64,000 nucleotides of DNA from contig JAAEPW010001368.1 in the NCBI GenBank assembly GCA_024232355.1, forward strand, positions 1 through 64,000, written 5' to 3'. The position numbers and the translations under genes are program-made. Source of the DNA: Chloroflexota bacterium (GTDB lineage: Bacteria > Chloroflexota > Anaerolineae > B4-G1). Under the pieces are notes generated by a model that was not told the origin of the DNA, did no database searches, and was given only the letters and a program-made list of their open reading frames with translations. This document shows positions 1 to 7,510 of the stretch, piece after piece (within the stretch, counting starts at the first letter, position 1; each line of letters begins with the position of its first letter).

Positions 1-158
1 AGCACGTCGGGTGCGGAGCCGAAAGCGACGACATGCACTGGGGGGATCGGGTGCTTGCACTCGCCGCCCGATATCACGCTCTCGTCGTACCATAATTGAA
101 CAATGGCGATCCTCAAGTCAAGTGCCCCACTAGTATTGAACCCAGATCTGTCCCGCCG
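1..158. other. Left edge, nothing recognised
   Basis: No frame gives a recognisable protein and no repeat or hairpin stands out. It may be decayed mobile-element sequence, since a transposase remnant follows directly, but nothing here shows that. Confidence 0.4.
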
Positions 159-161
159 TGA

Positions 162-518
162 GGCACGCAAGCCAAGAAAGCTCGGGCCTGTGCTATCTTG
201 CGCGACGCCGCGCACATTTACAGCGGTAGGGATATGGAGACCATCCGGCAACACGTGACTGATTTCCGACGCAAGTGGGCATCTGTGGAACCAAAGGCCG
301 TGCGATGCTTTCTGAAGCACTTTAACCAGACCCTGAACTACCTGCGGGTACCGTTTCCCCACAAACAGATGATCTGCACAACCAACTTGCTGGAGCGATT
401 CTTCCGCGAGTTCCGCAATCGCACTGACGAGATTGGCTGTTTTGCTTCCCAAACCCAAGCAGAAACACTGTTTTACTTGATTTTGCAACGAGAAAAGGCT
501 AAACACGCTGTGGCTTGA
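162..518 (+). pseudogene. IS256-type transposase, C-terminal remnant
   Basis: The open frame follows an in-frame TGA at 159-161 and ends with TGA at 516-518. It carries the C-terminal signature of mutator/IS256-family transposases: a TTNLLERFFREFRNRT stretch, where the conserved glutamate of the DDE triad region lies, then a hydrophobic YLIL segment. Members of this family are normally about 400 aa, so roughly the last 115 aa remain and the N-terminal catalytic aspartates are absent. The only starts in the frame are non-ATG (for example TTG at 198) without a good ribosome-binding site. I call it a broken, non-functional insertion-sequence remnant. Family assignment is from motif memory; the exact IS is unknown. 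Confidence 0.7.
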
Positions 519-520
519 GA

Positions 521-906
521 TGGCCCCGCTTGGGGAAGGCATCAGTGTGTCTGGAAGCAATAGCCAGAATCAGATAGACCTCAGATTCTCACAAATTCTG
601 GGAAATCCCACCCCCAGCGGGTGTGCCTCTGCCCATTCTCAACCTCAGTGCCCCTTTTATCCTTGCAATTCAGTCTCAATTTGCGAATGATTGATGACAC
701 TATCCGCTGTGGTTTGAGATGATGGCCCCGCTTGGGGAAGGCATCAGTGTGTCTAGAAGCAATAGCCAGAGTCAGATAGACCTCAGATTCTCACAAATTC
801 TGGGAAACCCCACCCCCAGCGGGTGCGCCTCTGCCCATTCTCAACCTCAGTGCCCCTTTTACCCCTACAATTCAGTCTCAATTTGCGAATAATAGGTGGC
901 ACTATC
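521..906. repeat. Tandem direct repeat, two 202-bp units
   Basis: The sequence starting TGGCCCCGCTTGGGG at 521 recurs at 723 with only scattered substitutions, giving a 202-bp period. Similarity extends slightly upstream of each unit (gctgtggcttgaga before the first, gctgtggtttgagatga before the second), so the duplicated segment includes the last codons of the transposase remnant. The units are non-coding. The likeliest reading is a duplicated 3' end of the insertion sequence. No gene is visible in this stretch. Confidence 0.85.
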
Positions 907-1048
907 AATGTGCAATTTGTCGTAGAAAGTTCATCGTTTACCTTTCGGATTAGGATTGGGAGGTTGCTATTCTACCACAGAATGGGGAATTGGGCTTAGA
1001 TACAGAATGGATGTGCTTTTCGGCCAGCACAGGTCTACCGCAAAGACA

Positions 1049-1261
1049 TCAACACGAGACCGCGTACTGCAATGTGTTCATCCAGGCTACTTGAGGTTCG
1101 CGGACAATAATTTTGCTTTTACCGCAAATCGCACATCGGTAAATCGCCATCTCAGGAGTGACCTGCGTACCACTATTGTATTCACTAGCTTGCATCCGGG
1201 AACGATGGGAACATGAACAATAGAGTTCCATAGACATTAGTTGTTCTTTGTGACTCGCCAT
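1049..1261 (-). CDS. Small zinc-ribbon-like protein (70 aa)
   Basis: Hypothetical protein of 70 aa. The start is ATG at 1261 because a near-perfect Shine-Dalgarno (AAGGAGG) lies just upstream; the frame remains open a further 17 codons upstream without such a signal. Two cysteine clusters, YCSC near residue 14 and RCAIC near residue 43, look like a metal-binding ribbon, but the first pair (CxC) is not a textbook zinc knuckle. It sits alone between the transposase-derived repeats and the polyphosphate genes, on the same strand as the latter but separated from them by about 215 bp. No function is proposed. The overlapping plus-strand frame has no comparable start signal. Confidence 0.55.
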   Translation of the reverse strand: MASHKEQLMSMELYCSCSHRSRMQASEYNSGTQVTPEMAIYRCAICGKSKIIVREPQVAWMNTLQYAVSC

Positions 1262-1418
1262 ATCAAAACCTCCTTGAGTGAGTTGACAGTTTGTGATAGG
1301 TTCAGGTAACAATCATTCTAACCAGACTCAGTATGATGCGGGTAAAATCAAAGCAAAAAAAATGATAAAAGTTCCCAAACCTGATAACCAAGTGTTCAGA
1401 GTAGAGGTATGACACACT

Positions 1419-1446
1419 GCGCCCCAGGCTATAATGCCTGGAGCGC
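1419..1446 (-). terminator. Possible hairpin terminator after PPK2 genes
   Basis: An 11-bp stem with one mismatch (GCGCCCCAGGC / GCCTGGAGCGC) encloses the loop TATAAT, 30 bp past the stop of the second PPK2 gene. No T-tract follows on either strand, so it is a weak candidate for an intrinsic terminator and may be only an mRNA 3' stabiliser. Confidence 0.35.
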
Positions 1447-1475
1447 GGCACGATTTACAAGCAGATAGAATGAAG

Positions 1476-2318
1476 CTAGTCCTTTTTCTTTTTCCCCTTG
1501 CCCTTTTTGCCTTTTTTACCCTTTTTACCCTTCTTGTCTTTCTTTGCCATGTCACTTTCTCCTTTCTCAAATTGAGTATCTACAATCCTCGGCTCCAACG
1601 GCTGATGGTCAAGCTCTTTGCTCAACACATCAACAAGGGTGCGTAAGGTTTTAACCCGCGCAAACCACTTGTCATTCCCTTCTACAATTGTCCACGGTGC
1701 GGTGAGGGTGCTGGTTCGGAGTAGCATATCCTCCACCGCCGTTTCATATTGATTCCATCGATCACGGTTGCGCCAATCCTCATCGGTCAACTTCCAAGAC
1801 TTATAAGCCGTGATACGCCGATCCTCAAAGCGGCGCAATTGCTCCTCTTGGCTGATGTGAATCCAGAATTTAGCCAGGATCATACCATAATCCGCCAACT
1901 GGCGTTCAAATTCGTTGATCTCACGATAAGCGCGCTTCCACTCTTCTTCGGTGCAAAACCCCTCGATCCGCTCTACCATAACGCGGCCATACCAGGTCCG
2001 GTCAAAAATGAGGATCTGTTTTTCGTCAGGCGGCCTGAGACGACGCCAAAAACGCCACAGATAGTGGTGAGTGGCATCCTCACCCTTTGGAGCAGCAATG
2101 GGAAAAACCTCATAACCACGAGGGTCTAACCTTTCAGTGACGCGCTTGATATTACCGCCCTTGCCTCCCGCATCCCACCCTTCATACACGATCACCAACG
2201 TCCGCTTTTGCGCATACAGTTGAAAGGCCAACTCACGCAACTGCAACTGGTAACGGGTTCTACCTTGAATGTACTCGTCTCGTGTCAGGCTTTGGCTCAG
2301 GTCTAGTTTCTCCAACAT
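1476..2318 (-). CDS. ppk2: Polyphosphate kinase 2 family protein, Lys-rich tail
   Basis: PPK2-family phosphotransferase, which moves phosphate between polyphosphate and nucleotides in the cytoplasm. Visible signatures are a P-loop EGWDAGGKGG at residues 46-55, a downstream LDPRGY segment, and the Walker B-like FDRTWYGR near residue 105. The core of about 245 aa matches the family's usual length. After it comes a tail of about 24 residues made almost only of Lys, Gly and Asp. The tail begins at an in-frame ATG (1550) preceded by AAAGGAG, so it could also be translated separately. The start is 2 bp after the stop of the upstream PPK2 paralogue, so the two form an operon. Whether the pair acts as AMP or NDP kinase cannot be read from the sequence. 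Confidence 0.9.
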   Translation of the reverse strand: MLEKLDLSQSLTRDEYIQGRTRYQLQLRELAFQLYAQKRTLVIVYEGWDAGGKGGNIKRVTERLDPRGYEVFPIAAPKGEDATHHYLWRFWRRLRPPDEKQILIFDRTWYGRVMVERIEGFCTEEEWKRAYREINEFERQLADYGMILAKFWIHISQEEQLRRFEDRRITAYKSWKLTDEDWRNRDRWNQYETAVEDMLLRTSTLTAPWTIVEGNDKWFARVKTLRTLVDVLSKELDHQPLEPRIVDTQFEKGESDMAKKDKKGKKGKKGKKGKGKKKKD

Positions 2319-2320
2319 GG

Positions 2321-3325
2321 CTAATCCTCCTCGCCTTGGGGTTCCACGTCAGCCCCCGACAAAGCCATCGCTTCGATGCACTGTTTGATTTCGATCAGGC
2401 TCTTGGGACCAATACCATCCAACTTGAGTAATTCCTCGTTCCCCTCAGATAACCGTCCAATCACATCCCCAACAGTTGCCAACCCAGCCTGTTCCAATGC
2501 TCTCAAGATTCGCACGTTGAGCCCCATTTCTGTCAACGGGATCTTGCCAGCCTCTCCACCAGCATCCAACGGGACCGGTTCTTTGTCAGGACGTCCCTCC
2601 GGCAACGGAAGATTCCGCTCCCGTAAAGTCTCTTCCAGACGGTGGATAATCGTCTCGAATATTTTGACCCTGGCCCAACGACGGTCGGTTGCCTCGACAA
2701 TGGTCCACGGTCCCCATTCCGTATCTGTGCGTTCTAGCATCTCTTCGATGGCTACCACGTACTCGCCGTACTTTTCGTGGTGTTCCCAGTCTTCTTGCTG
2801 GACATGCCAGCTCTCTAGTGGATCCTTTTCCAACTTTTTAAAGCGCCGTGCTTGCTCCTCTTTGCTAATATGTAACCAGAACTTGGCTACCGCGTAGCCA
2901 TCGTCAGTGATGGTGCGCTCAAAATCCACAATGTCCTGGTAGCCCTTGCGCCATTCTTCCTCTGGCGTAAACTCTTCCACTCGCTCGACTAATACACGAC
3001 CGTACCAACTGCGATCAAAAATACCCATCTCCCCATAGTTGGGCAACTTGAGCCAAAAGCGCCACAACCAGGGCATGTGCTTTTCGAACGTGCGTGCCTC
3101 CTGGATAGCATAGAGCTTGAAACCGCGCGGATCGAGCCGCTGGGTCAGCAGGTTGATGGACGTGCCCTTGCCTGCCGCATCCCAACCTTCAAAGAGAATT
3201 ACGCTCGGGACGTTGGCATCCCAGCACGCTTTTTGTAAATCATACAACCGATCACGCAAATAAGGGAATCGCTCTTTATATTTCTGTTTGGACAAACTCT
3301 TTGTCAGATCAACCTTTTCCAGCAT
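2321..3325 (-). CDS. ppk2: PPK2 fused to an RpoA-CTD-like domain
   Basis: PPK2-family polyphosphate:nucleotide phosphotransferase with P-loop EGWDAAGKG at residues 46-54, LDPRGF at 64-69 and FDRSWYGR at 103-110. The kinase core runs to about residue 240. After a Pro/Glu/Gly-rich linker, residues about 265-325 (from PLTEMGLNVRILRALEQAG to DGIGPKSLIEIK) look like the C-terminal domain of RNA polymerase alpha, a helix-hairpin-helix fold. That addition is not part of ordinary PPK2 proteins. The start is ATG with GAGGAG upstream. It lies 110 bp downstream of the CYTH-CHAD gene on the same strand and 2 bp before the second PPK2 gene. The split arrangement recalls two-domain PPK2 proteins (polyP:AMP phosphotransferases), but here the halves are separate genes. 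Confidence 0.9.
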   Translation of the reverse strand: MLEKVDLTKSLSKQKYKERFPYLRDRLYDLQKACWDANVPSVILFEGWDAAGKGTSINLLTQRLDPRGFKLYAIQEARTFEKHMPWLWRFWLKLPNYGEMGIFDRSWYGRVLVERVEEFTPEEEWRKGYQDIVDFERTITDDGYAVAKFWLHISKEEQARRFKKLEKDPLESWHVQQEDWEHHEKYGEYVVAIEEMLERTDTEWGPWTIVEATDRRWARVKIFETIIHRLEETLRERNLPLPEGRPDKEPVPLDAGGEAGKIPLTEMGLNVRILRALEQAGLATVGDVIGRLSEGNEELLKLDGIGPKSLIEIKQCIEAMALSGADVEPQGEED

Positions 3326-3434
3326 GTTTTTGCTCCTCTGTCATTCAATACCAGTGGGTCACAAGAACTAGAAAATTTGATTCCATTTTACCATATGCTA
3401 CCCCCCTTTCTGAACCACACGTAGAAAAACACTG

Positions 3435-5942
3435 TTACAAAGTTACCAGTGTCGCTGCTGTCCATTGGCCAAACTCTGGTCCTTGAAAGCTGCTCCATAC
3501 CTGGGGAAAGGTATCCAACAAGCGCTGAAGCTCAATCTGCCTGGTAGCCAAATAGGAAGCCACTCCAGGTGCAACAATAGGCTCTGTTGGAAAAGGCATG
3601 TTCTTACCCGCTTGCTGAACATGCCCCCAAGTTCCCCAGGTCAAGAAATCGCGCAACAGATTGCTGGCTACCACCGCATCCTGAAGATCTCCCAAGTGAT
3701 CTTGCAATTTCTTGACCTCACCAATCACTTTTTTGGCATCCGCCCCCAGTACCTCCCGGAAATACTCTACCGTGTAACGTAATCCCTTGGCAACGATGCG
3801 AAGCTGGTGCAGCCGCTCCAACGGTACGTCCGGTCCAGTCACCCATTCATCATACGCCCGAACCGCAGCCAGTCGCTGATAGACGGCCACCGGCACGACG
3901 TGTCGCAACCGGTGAGGTACAGGCTCATCTTTTTCTGAAAGTACAGAGAGTGCCCCAGCATTGGGGGTTTGCAAAAACTCGCCGAATCGTTCCCTAAAAC
4001 GAACGTACCGATTGCCGTCCAGATAAGCCAACATCTGTTCCCTGGCTTTATCGCGTTGAGTCTTCCACACCGCCCGCAGCGGTTCCAGACCAAGCTGGTG
4101 ACCCAATGGGAGATCGTCCAGATAGTGTTGGGTCTTTTCCCAAAAGACATCCAGATCGCGAACAGCACCGAGAGTGCGACCAGTACGCCGCAGCCCCTTG
4201 ATGAAGGGTCTCATCTGCTCCAAATCCAAATAGTCGCCAAACACCCGCAGAGCAGCCCGCATCCGGCGAGTTGCCACCCGCATATCGTGCAACGCCTCAA
4301 TATCTTCACCCAGGCGAGTGCCTGGCTCGTGGTACAGCATACGCTGAAAATGAAAGAGAAAAGTCTTGCGAGCGGCTTCTGCCATCGAGTCGTCCGGCTT
4401 CAGACCGGGCTTGTTAGGAGGCTTGGTGATCGTTGATACAGGAGATCCTATCGCCCTTAACATCGTCTCTGGCGACTTGAAGTATAAATCTATGGCAAAC
4501 AGCAACTGCCACAAATCGCTTTTTACCTGTGCTCGCTCAGCATCCACCATAGAAGAAGGTCCTACAATCTCGATCTCGATAGTTCCGTCTTGCTGCTGGA
4601 CTTGAGCTATGCTACTGCCGTTCTGGGTATAATCCAAACCATCCGCCAAGCGCACCAAGGCAGCCAGAGCCAGCGCCTCGACCTGTAGTGGCTCAGGCAA
4701 ATCGACAAAAAGAGGCTGCTGGGTCAATTTATCCAATTTCTTCCGGTTGATCCGTTTGCGATGCAAAAAGGTAGTTAGTGCTACGATCCGGCGTTCATGT
4801 TCATCCAACTCAACCGGAGGATGAGCCAGTAAAATATCTCGCCCCACAATTTGGTGGCGGTCAGGATCAGTCTGCAAACCCACATTGTGCAATAACGCCG
4901 CCATCTCTAATAAGGTGCGTCGCTCTGGCGGCAGGACATGGAAAGGAAGCAAATGATCGAACAGCATCATGGCATGGTCGGCCACGGTGCGAGCATGGGT
5001 TTGGTCCACACTGTACCGATCGAACAACATTTTCAACGACCAAGGTTCCGGGGACTCTCCAACTTGGGGCGCTGGGGACGTCGGCGCTGGTACAGCCTCG
5101 GTCAAAACACGGGCTGGAAAAATGTTCATCCTTTTTTGCCGAAACGCGACCAGCCAGTGCCGCACCGTCCGATCCGACCGACCAGCGCGTTTACCCGCCT
5201 CGACCTGGGTCGCGCCTTCGTCCAACGCCAGCAATGCTCGCGCTCGCCGCCCATAGAGATCATCTCGCACGGCAATTTTCTGACAGAGATCCCGATCCCG
5301 TGAGGTCAACAAACGATCATCTGAACCAGCATTTTCCAGAAAGGCCAGCGCCCGTTCAAACTTGGACAGGTGCTCAGGTTCCAAATCCCAATCGTCCTGC
5401 AAACAAGTCACAATCGCCACCAGTTCATCCTCGGTGCCTTGGGGCGACAATTCTACCTCCAACTCGAAATATGCCTGTTCTCTATCCCCAGCAGCCAGAT
5501 GCACATCATCCAGACTTAGCTCTGCCACCAACCGCTCACCCTGGTTTATTTGGCGAACGATTCGCGTTTGTTTCAAATCGAAAAGTGGAATCAGTGGAGC
5601 ATCTCCGATCAATTGGAGCACTCGATCACGCACGGGACTATCAGGCCAATCAACAGGTAGTGCGCCAAACAGCATTGGAGTTTCTAGTTCCTCCCGCCGA
5701 TGGACAGCGTCTTGCACGCCCCCCAACCCTTTGAGCGTCATCAACACACCCTCGTCTCCTTGCTCGCGCTGACGACAGGCATATCTGGCAGCCAAGATTG
5801 TCCGTTCGGCCGTGTCCAAATATGTGTCCTGCACTTGCTTGGTCCGGCCCTCTGAAAGAGCCAAGTCGGCCAAATAATCAATGGTCTGCAATCGTTGGAG
5901 GGTTGCTACGTTGGGTAGAGCAAACTTGGCTTCGATTTCCAT
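3435..5942 (-). CDS. CYTH-HTH-HD-CHAD polyphosphate-associated protein
   Basis: An 835-aa multidomain protein. Residues 1-200 are a CYTH (triphosphate tunnel) domain with the ExExK signature at E2, E4 and K6. Residues about 210-275 resemble a small helix-turn-helix (AGRSDRTVRHWL). Residues about 305-500 resemble the HD-like C-terminal domain of Ppx/GppA exopolyphosphatases, but the usual His-Asp pair reads LLHNVG, which may abolish metal catalysis. Residues about 520-790 are a CHAD domain (HDMRVATRRMRAALR), a histidine-rich helical bundle known to bind polyphosphate. CYTH and CHAD domains commonly occur together; the HTH and HD insertion between them is unusual. The downstream PPK2 pair on the same strand supports a polyphosphate role. 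The reaction catalysed is not determined. Confidence 0.88.
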   Translation of the reverse strand: MEIEAKFALPNVATLQRLQTIDYLADLALSEGRTKQVQDTYLDTAERTILAARYACRQREQGDEGVLMTLKGLGGVQDAVHRREELETPMLFGALPVDWPDSPVRDRVLQLIGDAPLIPLFDLKQTRIVRQINQGERLVAELSLDDVHLAAGDREQAYFELEVELSPQGTEDELVAIVTCLQDDWDLEPEHLSKFERALAFLENAGSDDRLLTSRDRDLCQKIAVRDDLYGRRARALLALDEGATQVEAGKRAGRSDRTVRHWLVAFRQKRMNIFPARVLTEAVPAPTSPAPQVGESPEPWSLKMLFDRYSVDQTHARTVADHAMMLFDHLLPFHVLPPERRTLLEMAALLHNVGLQTDPDRHQIVGRDILLAHPPVELDEHERRIVALTTFLHRKRINRKKLDKLTQQPLFVDLPEPLQVEALALAALVRLADGLDYTQNGSSIAQVQQQDGTIEIEIVGPSSMVDAERAQVKSDLWQLLFAIDLYFKSPETMLRAIGSPVSTITKPPNKPGLKPDDSMAEAARKTFLFHFQRMLYHEPGTRLGEDIEALHDMRVATRRMRAALRVFGDYLDLEQMRPFIKGLRRTGRTLGAVRDLDVFWEKTQHYLDDLPLGHQLGLEPLRAVWKTQRDKAREQMLAYLDGNRYVRFRERFGEFLQTPNAGALSVLSEKDEPVPHRLRHVVPVAVYQRLAAVRAYDEWVTGPDVPLERLHQLRIVAKGLRYTVEYFREVLGADAKKVIGEVKKLQDHLGDLQDAVVASNLLRDFLTWGTWGHVQQAGKNMPFPTEPIVAPGVASYLATRQIELQRLLDTFPQVWSSFQGPEFGQWTAATLVTL

Positions 5943-6111
5943 CTTTTATGCCTTTGGATTAAAAATAGCCTGACCTTTGGACTAGGATAAAGTATATGCT
6001 ACAAGCTTGATTGGCAAAACAATAGCAATATTCAAGATAATGAGGTTTTTACATTGTTAGTATACTCTTATCTCTGCTCTGCGCAAGTCCATCTTGGCTC
6101 ATTTATGAATT

Positions 6112-6140
6112 TTGACACTAGTTCCGTTCGCTGGTATAAT
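6112..6140 (+). promoter_or_regulatory. Sigma70 promoter of DEAD-box helicase
   Basis: Exact consensus: TTGACA at 6112-6117, a 17-bp spacer, TATAAT at 6135-6140. Predicted start of transcription is near 6147, about 130 bp before the helicase start codon, leaving room for the leader hairpin at 6175. Confidence 0.88.
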
Positions 6141-6174
6141 CATTTTAGGTAGGTCAATCGGTTTAGCATCTCTC

Positions 6175-6208
6175 ACCGCCCCGATTCACGCAATCGGAGC
6201 GGTTTTTT
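6175..6208 (+). terminator. Leader terminator/attenuator before DEAD-box gene
   Basis: ACCGCCCCGATT pairs with AATCGGAGCGGT (one C-A mismatch) around a 5-nt loop and is followed by six T residues, a standard intrinsic terminator. It lies between the promoter at 6112 and the helicase start at 6279, so it would end most transcripts after about 60 nt unless antitermination occurs. Confidence 0.75.
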
Positions 6209-6278
6209 ATAATCAATAGACCAATACAAATTCACAGGCCAAACACCTGTGTTAGTCAAATTACACTATAGGAGTTTT

Positions 6279-7502
6279 ATGCGTTTCACAGAATTAAATC
6301 TAAGCACGCCTTTGCAAAAGGCGATCAGCAAGTTAGGGTACGAGGAAATGACCCCTATCCAAGCCCAGGCTATTCCGCCCAGCTTGCAAAGACGCGACAT
6401 CGTCGGTTGCGCCCAAACTGGCACCGGCAAGACACTGGCATTTCTTTTGCCAGGATTGGAACATTTACTACAGAACCAGGCCAAAATCAAGAATCCTCGA
6501 GTCGTGATCCTAGAGCCAACCCGTGAACTAGTCATCCAGGTCGCCGGAGAAGCCCAAAAACTGAGCGCCCACACATCACTACGAATCATTTCAGTGTATG
6601 GCGGAGCTGGGATGAAGAATCAGATCAATAAACTGCGCCGTGGCGTTGACGTCGTCGTCGCCACACCGGGCCGCCTGATGGACCATATGCGCCGCAAGAA
6701 CGTGCGCTTTACGGATTTGGAGATTCTAGTGTTGGACGAGGCCGACCGGATGCTGGATATGGGTTTTTTACCCGACATCAAACAGATCGTCAATCGTATG
6801 CCCCGTCAACGTCAAACTATGCTCTTTTCGGCCACGATACCGCCGACGATTTTGTCGCTCGCTCGCCAGTTTCAGAACGATCCGGTGAGTATCGAGATCG
6901 ATCTGGCCCGTCCCCCCGAGGCAATTCAACAAGCCCTTTACCCCGTACCCAAGCATCTCAAGCTCAAGCTTCTTCTGGCTATGCTTGAGCAGATGCAAAT
7001 CGATAGTATGCTGGTTTTCACCAAGACCAAACAAGAAGCCGACATTGTGACCAGACACCTGGTCCAGTCCAAGATTGCCGTGGCCTGCATTCACGGGGAT
7101 TTCAAACAACGGGAACGGATCGCGGCACTGGAAGGGTTCCGTTCGGGCAAACATAAAGTCCTGGTCGCCACCAACATCGCCGCGCGGGGATTGGATGTAG
7201 AAGGAATCTCGCACGTGATCAACTATGACGTTCCGGAACATGCCGAGGATTATGTACATCGTATTGGGCGCACCGCCCGTGCCGAGGCCGATGGCGACGC
7301 CATCACCCTCGTTACCCCAGACGATGAAGCACTAATTCATCGAATTGAATATCTGCTGGAGCGCAAAATCGAGCGCAAGACCCTGCCAGAATTCAACTAT
7401 GATGTGCCAGTACCCTCTTGGGCCAAGCCTTCAGCCAAAGCACTGGTGAAACAGATGACCCAATCGCAGAGTCTGGCTAAACGCTGGAAATCTATGCGGT
7501 AG
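6279..7502 (+). CDS. DEAD-box ATP-dependent RNA helicase
   Basis: A 407-aa helicase that unwinds or remodels RNA using ATP. All family motifs are present: Q motif with upstream Phe, motif I AQTGTGKT, Ia PTRELV, Ib TPGRL, II DEAD, III SAT, IV VFTKTK, V ATNIAARGLD and VI HRIGRTAR. There is only a short basic C-terminal extension, as in RhlE-type proteins. ATG at 6279 is chosen over the in-frame GTG at 6249 because AGGAG sits 5 bp upstream and lies inside the longer reading. A consensus promoter and a terminator-like leader precede it, suggesting attenuation, possibly linked to cold or RNA-structure sensing (inference). It converges with the UPF0158 gene, separated by only 8 bp. Confidence 0.95.
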   Translation: MRFTELNLSTPLQKAISKLGYEEMTPIQAQAIPPSLQRRDIVGCAQTGTGKTLAFLLPGLEHLLQNQAKIKNPRVVILEPTRELVIQVAGEAQKLSAHTSLRIISVYGGAGMKNQINKLRRGVDVVVATPGRLMDHMRRKNVRFTDLEILVLDEADRMLDMGFLPDIKQIVNRMPRQRQTMLFSATIPPTILSLARQFQNDPVSIEIDLARPPEAIQQALYPVPKHLKLKLLLAMLEQMQIDSMLVFTKTKQEADIVTRHLVQSKIAVACIHGDFKQRERIAALEGFRSGKHKVLVATNIAARGLDVEGISHVINYDVPEHAEDYVHRIGRTARAEADGDAITLVTPDDEALIHRIEYLLERKIERKTLPEFNYDVPVPSWAKPSAKALVKQMTQSQSLAKRWKSMR

Positions 7503-7510
7503 AGATCAAC

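Noticed and set aside
956..1216. Plus-strand 86-aa frame opposite the zinc-ribbon-like gene
   Set aside because: No ribosome-binding site or family features; the minus-strand frame has a perfect Shine-Dalgarno.
1328..1570. Minus-strand 80-aa Lys/Arg-rich frame overlapping the PPK2 tail
   Set aside because: It is the shifted frame of the lysine-rich tail and lacks its own ribosome site.
4778..5734. Plus-strand frame of 318 aa inside the CYTH-CHAD gene
   Set aside because: Antisense to a clear multidomain protein; composition is Pro/Arg/His-rich as expected for a shadow frame.
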